Shown here one piece after another: positions 1 to 5,810 of a stretch of DNA of 5,810 bases. The stretch comes from Acidobacteriota bacterium. GTDB taxonomy: Bacteria; Acidobacteriota; Terriglobia; Terriglobales; Acidobacteriaceae. The stretch covers positions 1 through 5,810 of the forward strand of contig JAKBAG010000185.1 of the NCBI GenBank assembly GCA_021809235.1, given 5' to 3'. Numbering within the stretch: the stretch's first letter is position 1; the number at the start of each line of letters is the position of its first letter. A program made the position numbers and the translations under genes. Under the pieces are notes generated by a model. It was not told where the DNA came from. It was given only the letters and a program-made list of their open reading frames with translations, and made no database searches.

Positions 1-1720
1 GGTAGATGGCTCCCAGCAGGAGTATGACCGACTCTGCCAGGAACTGGTCCAGGCAGGTACCTTCACCCAGCTCAACCCGAAGCTCTGGCCCGGCTGCTTT
101 TACGCCCGTTCGGCGCCCAACGACGTAGCCCGTGTCGAGGACAGGACCTTCATCTGCTCGCTCTCCCGGGACAACGCCGGGCCCACCAACAACTGGGAAG
201 ATCCCTTCGTCATGCGCCGCCGCCTCAAACAGCTCTTCCGCGGCTCCATGCAGGGGCGCACGATGTACGTGCTGCCATTTTCCATGGGCCCTGTCGGTTC
301 GCCCATGTCCCAGATCGGGGTTCAGCTCACGGACTCACCGTATGTTGTCGTGAACATGCGCATCATGGCGCGCATCGGCAAGCCCGTCTTTGCCGAGATC
401 GACAAGGACATCCAGCGCGTGGTGCCCTGCATGCACTCTGTTGGTGCTCCGCTGGCTCCCGGCCAGCAGGATGTACCCTGGCCCTGTAATGACACCAAGT
501 ACATCGTCCACTTTCCCGAAACGCGTGAGATATGGAGTTACGGCTCCGGCTACGGCGGCAATGCGCTGCTGGGTAAGAAATGCTTTGCCCTGCGCATCGC
601 CTCCAACATTGCCCGCGACGAAGGCTGGATGGCCGAGCACATGCTCATCGTCGGCGTCGAGTCCCCTGCCGGCGAAAAGACCTACATTGCCGCAGCCTTC
701 CCGTCGGCCTGCGGCAAGACCAACCTGGCCATGCTCATTCCGCCCAAGGCCTTCAAGGGCTGGAAGGTCTGGACCGTCGGCGATGACATTGCCTGGATCA
801 AGCCCGACGAAAAGGGGCATCTGCGCGCCATCAATCCCGAAGCCGGCTTCTTCGGCGTGGCCCCCGGCACCAGTGCCCGCACCAACCCCAACGCCATGGC
901 CACGCTGGCCCGGAACACCATCTTCACCAACGTCGCACTCACGCCCGATGGCGGCGTCTGGTGGGAGGGCATGACCGACGAACCACCGGCCGAGTGCACC
1001 GACTGGCGCGGCGAGCGCTGGACGCCGGAGATTGGCAAGGCCACAGGCCGCGCCGCCGCGCATCCCAACGGCCGCTTTACCGCACCGGCCAGCCAATGCC
1101 CGTGCATCGATCCCGACTGGGAGAATCCGGCCGGCGTGCCCATCTCGGCCATTGTCTTTGGGGGCCGTCGCGCCTCCACATTGCCGCTCGTCTACCAGGC
1201 ATTCAACTGGTCCAGCGGCGTCTATCTGGGAGCTACCATGGGCTCGGAGACCACAGCCGCAGCCACCGGCGCCGTGGGCAAGGTGCGCCGCGACCCCATG
1301 GCCATGCTGCCCTTCTGCGGCTACCACATGGGTGACTACTTCCGTCACTGGATCAAGATGCAGCGCAACCTCACCTCCACCCCTCGCATCTTCCACGTGA
1401 ACTGGTTCCGCAAGGACGCCGACGGCCACTTCCTCTGGCCCGGATTCTCCGAAAATATGCGCGTCCTGCGCTGGATCGTCGATCGCGTCCGCGGCCGCGC
1501 CCTCAGCCTGGAATCTCCCATTGGATGGACCCCGCGCTACGAGGACATGCACTGGGAGGGTCTCGACTTTGACCGCCAGCGCTTTGATGCCCTGCAGCAG
1601 GTGGATCGCGCCCAGTGGAAGCAGGAGGTCATCGGTCACGAGGAGCTTTTCCTCGATCTCCACGACCACCTGCCGCCAGAGATGATCTACGAGCGTGAGC
1701 TATTGATCTGTAGACTCTAA
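1..1720 (+). CDS. pckG: Phosphoenolpyruvate carboxykinase, GTP-type (5' end outside window)
   Basis: This cytosolic enzyme interconverts oxaloacetate + GTP and phosphoenolpyruvate + GDP + CO2, the first committed step of gluconeogenesis. Codons start at base 2, giving 572 visible residues before TAA. The frame is open to the left edge, so the start is missing; against the 622-residue mammalian enzyme about 50 N-terminal residues are absent. Visible motifs: the YGGN segment and GKKC with the metal-ligand lysine (codon 193, base 578); AEHML with the metal-ligand histidine (codon 213, base 638); the P-loop PSACGKTNLA (codons 234-243) with the reactive cysteine at 237; the kinase-2 motif VGDDIAW (codons 259-265); then FGVAPGTS, FGGRR, MGSETTAAA, RDPMAMLPFCGYHMGDY and FHVNWFRKD. 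These match GTP-dependent PEPCK, not the unrelated-in-sequence ATP form. I see no frameshift or missing key residue. An ATG at 212 is internal, because conserved PEPCK sequence continues upstream of it. Identification is very secure. Confidence 0.98.
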   Translation, partial: VDGSQQEYDRLCQELVQAGTFTQLNPKLWPGCFYARSAPNDVARVEDRTFICSLSRDNAGPTNNWEDPFVMRRRLKQLFRGSMQGRTMYVLPFSMGPVGSPMSQIGVQLTDSPYVVVNMRIMARIGKPVFAEIDKDIQRVVPCMHSVGAPLAPGQQDVPWPCNDTKYIVHFPETREIWSYGSGYGGNALLGKKCFALRIASNIARDEGWMAEHMLIVGVESPAGEKTYIAAAFPSACGKTNLAMLIPPKAFKGWKVWTVGDDIAWIKPDEKGHLRAINPEAGFFGVAPGTSARTNPNAMATLARNTIFTNVALTPDGGVWWEGMTDEPPAECTDWRGERWTPEIGKATGRAAAHPNGRFTAPASQCPCIDPDWENPAGVPISAIVFGGRRASTLPLVYQAFNWSSGVYLGATMGSETTAAATGAVGKVRRDPMAMLPFCGYHMGDYFRHWIKMQRNLTSTPRIFHVNWFRKDADGHFLWPGFSENMRVLRWIVDRVRGRALSLESPIGWTPRYEDMHWEGLDFDRQRFDALQQVDRAQWKQEVIGHEELFLDLHDHLPPEMIYERELLICRL

Positions 1721-1727
1721 ACCCGGC

Positions 1728-1775
1728 GCGAGGCAGCCCTGCGGCGGAACCCACCGGAGCATGCGACTGCCTCGC
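1728..1775. terminator. GC-rich inverted repeat after pckG, possible weak terminator
   Basis: A perfect 9-bp inverted repeat has arms GCGAGGCAG at 1728-1736 and CTGCCTCGC at 1767-1775, with a 30-nt loop. It begins 7 bases after the pckG stop codon and fills much of the 87-bp spacer before the next gene. The position suits a transcription end for pckG, but no T-run follows on either strand and the loop is long. It is therefore not a convincing intrinsic terminator. It could instead be a leader structure for the downstream gene, or chance in GC-rich DNA. Confidence 0.3.
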
Positions 1776-1807
1776 ACAACGCCGCCCCCAGCGGCTACAC
1801 TCGTGCT

Positions 1808-4060
1808 GTGCCGCGAACCCTGCTGTTGCAGCGCCATCCTTCTCTTGTACTCTGCCTGTCGCTCCTTGCCACAGCCTGCCTTGGTCTGTCGCCTGCTGCA
1901 GACGCACGCACGCCTGCGGCGCAGAGTATTCCCGTGCCACCGCTGCTTCTCAGCCAGGACTACACCGTCACCCTCAATGGGCTACCGGCACCGGTGGCTC
2001 ACGCCGCCGCCAGTTACGATTTTCTGAACTTCACCATGACCGGTCCGGTCGAGATTGCCATCACGGCCCGCGACCCCGACTTCTGGAAAAACGGCGTCGA
2101 TGTGCAGCCCTGGCGACTGGGCATCCGCCCCACGCGCGAGGGCGCCACCCTGCGCTTTCGCCTGGACCATCCCGCCAAGCTCTCCATCAGCCGACCGGGA
2201 GACTTCCTCAATCACGCACAGATGCTCTTCGTCTTTGCCACCGCGCCGGTGCCTCCTGCGCCATCCGGACCGGATGTCCACATCCTGCCGCCCGGCATCC
2301 ATACGGGCAGCCTCAATCCCAAAAGCGGCGAGACCTGGTATCTGTCTCCGGGATCGGTCGTTGTCGGCAGCATCAATCTCTGGAAGGTACACAACGTCCA
2401 AATCCTTGGTCGCGGCGTCGTACTCTATGACGGGCCGCAGGACCCCAATGACGATCAGGGCTGGATGCAGCGCCCGGACTGGCACTGTATCGGTGCCATG
2501 GACGCGCACAGCATCCAGATCGACGGCCTCACCTGCCTGGTTCGCAGCCGCACCTGGTCCATCCAGATGAAGGACTCCACCGGTTTCCTCTACAACGATC
2601 TCCGCGTCATCGGCGGCAACCCCGGCAATGCGAATCAGGATGGCATGGACTGGCTTGGAGGCGGCGAGACTATCGTGCGCGACTCCTTCTTTCGCGCCTC
2701 CGATGATGTCTTCGCCATGCAGGGCAACTGGGGCGGATACAGCGAAGCGGCCATGGTCAAGCCCGGCCATGAGGTCGATCAGATCCTGATCGAACACTCC
2801 GTACTCTCCACCAGCATCTCCAACATCGTCCGCGCCGGATGGCCACAGAAGCGCTATAACTCGCACCACTTCATCCTCCGCGACTCCGACATTCTTCACG
2901 GCGGCATCGGCTCCTGCGGTCTGCCCTTTGCACTGTTCACCTACTGGGGCGCGCATGGCTCGTCCGGAGACCACAGCGACTTCACCTTTTCCAATCTCTT
3001 CCTCGACAACTGGTATTCGCTGGTCCAGATGCAGCAGCGCCAGCCCGAGCTCTACGACTTCACCTTCCGCAATATCTGGGCCCTTGGCCAGCCGCCACTC
3101 AGTAGTTCCCTGCTCTCCGGTGATGTCCGCGACATTCACTTCAATAACGTGAAGTATGGGCAACAGCCGGTCGATCATGACTCCCGCATGCCGCTGCGCG
3201 TGGCCCAGGGAGCCGCCGAGCCCGCCTACGCGTCGGCACCACCGCTGGTCGCCCAGTTCACCGTACGTGAGCCGGTGCGCATGCCCGGCACCCAGGTTCA
3301 CCTGGAAGCCCTTCGGCAGCCACAGCGCCATCTTCGCTACACATGGTTCTTCGGCGACGGCACCACGGCCACCGGACGCCGCGTCCATCATCGTTTTCCC
3401 GACGCTCTGGGCACCGAGCTGGACGGCGACCGCACCGGAGCCGGCAGCTTTCGCGTCCTTCTCCATGTGGAGGATTCCCGGCATACCGATGCCGCCGGTG
3501 ACCCCATCCAGGACTGGGCCGAGCAGGATCTGCCCGTCGTCGCCCGCTGGCATGATGCCCTGCCCGGCGGCCCTGACCAACTGCCCACCGCTGCCGGACT
3601 GACCTACCAGATCTATCCCGGTCAGTGGCCGGATTTTCCCCGCTTCCGCCAGCAGGTGCCCATGCGCGCCGGCATCGCTGCCACGCTGGGCGCTGCCGAT
3701 CCCGGCGGCTTCACCCGCTTTGCCGTGGTCTATGAGGGCTATATCGATGTTCCCGTCGATGGCGGCTACCGCTTCGCCGTGGAAGCCCGGGATGGTGCAC
3801 GGCTCTTCGTGGACCAGGATGCCGTAGCTGCCACCGGACCACAGTTTGCGGAAGTCTGCGGCAGCCCGAACAATGCCGTGCGCTACGCCGCCGGCACCAT
3901 CGGACTGCGCGCCGGCCTGCACCATCTGCGGCTGGAGGCTCTGGAGACGGTCAGCGTCGGCATTCCCCAGTTGCTTTGGGAAGGTCCGGCTCTGCCGCTG
4001 GAGCCGGTTCCAGCCGCCGCCTTTCGTCATCGCGATATCCCCCAGGTGGTTGGCCACTGA
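1808..4060 (+). CDS. Exported beta-helix glycoside hydrolase-like protein (GH28/GH49-type fold) with PKD-like and PA14-like domains
   Basis: Predicted exported polysaccharide-active protein of 750 residues. Residues 1-33 look like a Sec signal peptide: Arg3/Arg9, a Leu-rich core, and likely cleavage after ADA at 31-33. A less typical lipobox-like ATAC ends at Cys24. After a beta-rich N-terminal region (about 39-155), residues ~160-450 show the repetitive pattern of a right-handed beta-helix (GSINLWKVHNVQILGRGVV and similar rungs). NQDGMD (276-281) followed by SDD (298-300) places Asp278, Asp299 and Asp300 at the same 21/22 spacing as Asp180/201/202 of Aspergillus niger polygalacturonase II (GH28). 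The N-terminal layout also recalls GH49 dextranases, and canonical GH28 GHG and RIK motifs are not evident, so family and substrate stay open. A PKD-like domain (~477-580) carries WFFGDGT at 513-519. A PA14-like domain (~597-743) contains YEGYIDVP and ends in LLWEGP...VPAAAF. The GTG start is chosen because no in-frame ATG lies between the pckG stop and 1808, and it supplies a full signal peptide; no Shine-Dalgarno sequence is apparent. Confidence 0.85.
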   Translation: MPRTLLLQRHPSLVLCLSLLATACLGLSPAADARTPAAQSIPVPPLLLSQDYTVTLNGLPAPVAHAAASYDFLNFTMTGPVEIAITARDPDFWKNGVDVQPWRLGIRPTREGATLRFRLDHPAKLSISRPGDFLNHAQMLFVFATAPVPPAPSGPDVHILPPGIHTGSLNPKSGETWYLSPGSVVVGSINLWKVHNVQILGRGVVLYDGPQDPNDDQGWMQRPDWHCIGAMDAHSIQIDGLTCLVRSRTWSIQMKDSTGFLYNDLRVIGGNPGNANQDGMDWLGGGETIVRDSFFRASDDVFAMQGNWGGYSEAAMVKPGHEVDQILIEHSVLSTSISNIVRAGWPQKRYNSHHFILRDSDILHGGIGSCGLPFALFTYWGAHGSSGDHSDFTFSNLFLDNWYSLVQMQQRQPELYDFTFRNIWALGQPPLSSSLLSGDVRDIHFNNVKYGQQPVDHDSRMPLRVAQGAAEPAYASAPPLVAQFTVREPVRMPGTQVHLEALRQPQRHLRYTWFFGDGTTATGRRVHHRFPDALGTELDGDRTGAGSFRVLLHVEDSRHTDAAGDPIQDWAEQDLPVVARWHDALPGGPDQLPTAAGLTYQIYPGQWPDFPRFRQQVPMRAGIAATLGAADPGGFTRFAVVYEGYIDVPVDGGYRFAVEARDGARLFVDQDAVAATGPQFAEVCGSPNNAVRYAAGTIGLRAGLHHLRLEALETVSVGIPQLLWEGPALPLEPVPAAAFRHRDIPQVVGH

Positions 4061-4073
4061 TTGCCTTCTTCGG

Positions 4074-4118
4074 AAAAACAGCACGGGCCGGACGCTGGTT
4101 TGCATCCGGCCCGCGCTG
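4074..4118 (-). terminator. Intrinsic terminator of the xylanase gene, possibly shared
   Basis: Arms at 4079-4092 and 4105-4118 pair over 14 positions with one A/C mismatch (4083/4114). The inner nine pairs, CGGGCCGGA with TCCGGCCCG, are perfect, and the loop is 12 nt. AAAAA at 4074-4078 lies directly left of the stem, so on the minus strand the hairpin is followed by TTTTT, the classical intrinsic terminator layout. It stands about 50 bases past the xylanase stop codon. On the plus strand the stem comes 18 bases after the beta-helix gene but is followed by ACTGCCTCTG without a T-run, so it may stop plus-strand transcripts only weakly. Confidence 0.8.
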
Positions 4119-4166
4119 ACTGCCTCTGCATTACTGGGTTCCTGACATCCAGCAAGCGGACAGTGG

Positions 4167-5810
4167 TTACCGACGATCCTCCGAATGGTCGTCTCCGGCC
4201 GTAGCGTCGTCTCCACGGTCATCGCCGTTCCATCCGTCGTGGTGATCCCGCCCATCCGGGCGATAGAAGAGCGTTCCCGTGTGATATACGGCTGAACTCC
4301 AGGGCGCAATTGCCTCAAAGCGGGCATCGTCTCCACAGCCGGTGAACTGGATCTGGAAGGCTGCCGTAGCCGTGCCGCTGGTGGGAATATCCCCCAGCAG
4401 AACCGGATAGCTGCCGCCCGGCGGCGTGACCACCGGCGAACAACGGCGACCCTCCACCTGGCGCAGCGTGAAGCTCGAGATCTGCGTGGCATAGGCTGGG
4501 CCGGCACTGCCATTGGTGGCAGTCACGGTCCACACCTGCGCATGCCGATCTCCGCTGCGCCCGGTCAAGGCAAACTGCAGTCCGTAGCCGGGCAGCTGGG
4601 TGGGATCGACGATGCCCCAGTACGCCGGTTTGGCCTGCAGGTGCATGTCAAAGGGCAGTGGATAATCCGTACGCGTGACCGGGAAGCTGTCCAGCCACGT
4701 GTCATCATCCGCCATGCCCCAGAAAGTGACCGCGCTCAGCACTCCACGCAGACGCCGGAAGGCATCGAAGTTCTGCTTGTACAGCCAGCCCTGCTCCGCC
4801 AGCACGGCAGGTGGAATCGAGTTGCCGTAGTTGGATTTGGTGTCGCCTGCGTTGTAGACGCTGACGTCCATCTCCGTCACCTGCTGGTCAATGCCGGGGA
4901 AGTGATCGGCAATGGTGCGAATGGCATGCACCATGGCCTGGGTGGAGGGGTAGTTGATGGCGTTGTGCGTCTCATGCCCAATTCCATCGATGGGAACGCC
5001 CCGATCCCGCAGCCCATCCACAACCTTCACCAGGCAGGCGAGTTTGGCCGGATCCGACGTACTGTACTCGTTCAGGAACAGCTTGGTGCCGGCCGGTGCG
5101 TACTTGCGTGCCGCACGGAAGGCAATATCGAGGTAGCTCGGCCCCAGCACCTGGTAGAACGGACCATGCTGCAGGCAGTCCGGCTGCGAGGGATCGATGG
5201 GCTCATTGACCACATCCCAGGCATAAACCTGCGTGCCGAAGTGCTGCACCTCGTGCTGGATATGCTCCTCCATGTTGGATTGCACCAGCGCCTGATTGGC
5301 CTGGCTGTTGGTGCCGTCGCCGAAGGCATAGGTCGGCGTCTGCGCACCGGTGGACCAGATCAGGTTCTGCCCGCGCACCTTCATGTCATGACAGACGGCC
5401 AGACCAACCTCAGCATCAGCGTTGGTGAAGTCGAAGTTGCCGAGCGTATTCTCCACCGAACTCCACTTCATGTCATTGCCGGAGGTGATGCTCTTGAAGT
5501 GCATGGTAAGCAACTGCTCGTGCGGACCCTGCAGGTCAGAGGTGTCAATCTCGGCGCCCATCGTGAAGTCATCCGCGTAGGTCTTGTAGATCGACGGGAT
5601 ATTCGTCTGGATGGTCGGCGGGGCAACATAGGTGAGCTGGAAATCGTCAATGTAGAAGGAGCTGAGATCGTTGCCCGACGCCGGCACGGTCTGTAGATAC
5701 AGGAAGGCCGAACCGGGATCATATCCGGCCGACATCGTGTAGCCCATCACGTTGATCTGGTGCCAGTTGCCGTCGGCCAATACGGTCACGCCCGGATAGG
5801 CGGTGATGCT
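4167..5810 (-). CDS. Modular GH10 endo-xylanase-like protein with CBM4/9-type domain, Ig-like domain and Asp-rich tail (5' end outside window)
   Basis: Predicted exported endo-beta-1,4-xylanase cutting xylan backbones. 547 residues are visible; the frame runs open through base 5810, so the signal peptide and most of the first domain are missing. The GTG at 5789 is internal. Numbering from the window edge: residues 1-61 end a carbohydrate-binding module of CBM4/9 or CBM22 type (closing SSFYIDDFQLTY). Residues ~74-402 form the GH10 barrel, with acid/base Glu203 in WDVVNEP (bases 5202-5204), nucleophile Glu313 in QVTEMDV (4872-4874), and WGMADDDTW. Residues ~405-516 form a beta-rich Ig-like domain with two cysteines (RRCSPVV, FTGCGDD) that could make a disulfide, of a kind I associate with acidobacterial secreted proteins. 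Residues 517-547 are a GDD-repeat tail. Some usually conserved active-site residues differ: GQNLIWS replaces GHTLVWH, and HETH replaces the usual QxH. Xylan is thus the likely but unproven substrate. The gene converges on the beta-helix gene, so the two are transcribed separately. Confidence 0.93.
   Translation of the reverse strand, partial: SITAYPGVTVLADGNWHQINVMGYTMSAGYDPGSAFLYLQTVPASGNDLSSFYIDDFQLTYVAPPTIQTNIPSIYKTYADDFTMGAEIDTSDLQGPHEQLLTMHFKSITSGNDMKWSSVENTLGNFDFTNADAEVGLAVCHDMKVRGQNLIWSTGAQTPTYAFGDGTNSQANQALVQSNMEEHIQHEVQHFGTQVYAWDVVNEPIDPSQPDCLQHGPFYQVLGPSYLDIAFRAARKYAPAGTKLFLNEYSTSDPAKLACLVKVVDGLRDRGVPIDGIGHETHNAINYPSTQAMVHAIRTIADHFPGIDQQVTEMDVSVYNAGDTKSNYGNSIPPAVLAEQGWLYKQNFDAFRRLRGVLSAVTFWGMADDDTWLDSFPVTRTDYPLPFDMHLQAKPAYWGIVDPTQLPGYGLQFALTGRSGDRHAQVWTVTATNGSAGPAYATQISSFTLRQVEGRRCSPVVTPPGGSYPVLLGDIPTSGTATAAFQIQFTGCGDDARFEAIAPWSSAVYHTGTLFYRPDGRDHHDGWNGDDRGDDATAGDDHSEDRR
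4170..4262 (-). other. Asp-rich C-terminal tail with three GDD repeats
   Basis: The last 31 codons of the GH10 gene encode a low-complexity segment with 10 Asp, 1 Glu, 5 Arg, 3 His and 5 Gly. It includes three GDD units within 13 residues. At DNA level GTCGTCTCC recurs exactly at 4188-4196 and 4206-4214, 18 bases apart. The segment follows the Ig-like domain and is probably disordered. Metal binding or attachment to a charged surface is possible, but nothing in the sequence proves either. Confidence 0.7.

Noticed and set aside
335..1669. 444-codon open frame on the minus strand, opposite pckG
   Set aside because: It is antisense to an unmistakable PEPCK; the translation is Gly/Ala/Val-rich without motifs.
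1820..1885. Lipoprotein signal (Cys24 after LATA) for the beta-helix protein
   Set aside because: The -3 position is Ala, not the usual Leu/Val/Ile, and a good signal peptidase I site (ADA, residues 31-33) follows. Kept only as an alternative.
1761..2027. 88-codon plus-strand frame with ATG at 1761 preceded by GGAG
   Set aside because: GGAG is only one base from the ATG, too close to act as a ribosome-binding site, and the frame overlaps the signal peptide region of the better-supported gene. The translation is Pro/Arg/Cys-rich without domain.
2775..2793. 8-bp inverted repeat with 3-base loop (TCGATCAG / CTGATCGA)
   Set aside because: It lies inside the beta-helix coding sequence in ordinary codons (VDQILIE), with no T-run or sign of regulation; most likely chance.
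1982..4513. 843-codon open frame on the minus strand, opposite the beta-helix gene
   Set aside because: It lies antisense to a gene with clear signal peptide, catalytic motif and two accessory domains, runs over the terminator and into the GH10 gene in another frame, and its translation shows no recognisable domain. Long antisense frames are expected in GC-rich codon usage.
4542..5696. 384-codon open frame on the plus strand, opposite the GH10 gene
   Set aside because: It mirrors the GH10 codons; the minus-strand reading has both catalytic glutamates and domain motifs, this one has none.

Overview
The window looks like a piece of a GC-rich bacterial chromosome. It most likely comes from an acidobacterium of the Terriglobia/Acidobacteriaceae type. 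The assignment is an inference from three things: high-GC coding style, a GTP-type PEP carboxykinase, and a secreted GH10 protein ending in an Ig-like domain of a kind I associate with exported acidobacterial proteins. I could not test it by search. No tRNA, rRNA, CRISPR, insertion sequence or phage gene is visible.

Layout: (1) Bases 1-1720, plus strand, hold the 3' part of a GTP-dependent phosphoenolpyruvate carboxykinase gene (pckG). Its start lies left of the window. (2) Bases 1721-1807 are a short spacer with one GC-rich inverted repeat and no clear Shine-Dalgarno site. (3) Bases 1808-4060, plus strand, encode a complete exported 750-residue protein: signal peptide, beta-helix glycosidase-like domain with a GH28-like aspartate triad, PKD-like domain, PA14-like domain. 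(4) Bases 4061-4166 separate convergent genes and carry a strong hairpin whose T-tract suits the minus strand. (5) Bases 4167-5810, minus strand, encode most of a modular GH10 xylanase-like protein: end of a CBM4/9-type domain, GH10 catalytic domain, Ig-like domain, Asp-rich tail. Its start lies right of the window.

Together the two exported proteins suggest a small polysaccharide-degradation neighbourhood (GH10 for xylan; the beta-helix enzyme for pectin or another polysaccharide). It sits beside a central-metabolism gene for gluconeogenesis/anaplerosis. The two hydrolase genes face each other, so they are not one operon. I see no previously undescribed multi-gene system. The most interesting points lie inside the proteins: a GH10 domain that keeps both catalytic glutamates but has replaced three other normally conserved active-site residues, its GDD-repeat tail, and a beta-helix enzyme whose family and substrate cannot be assigned from motifs.
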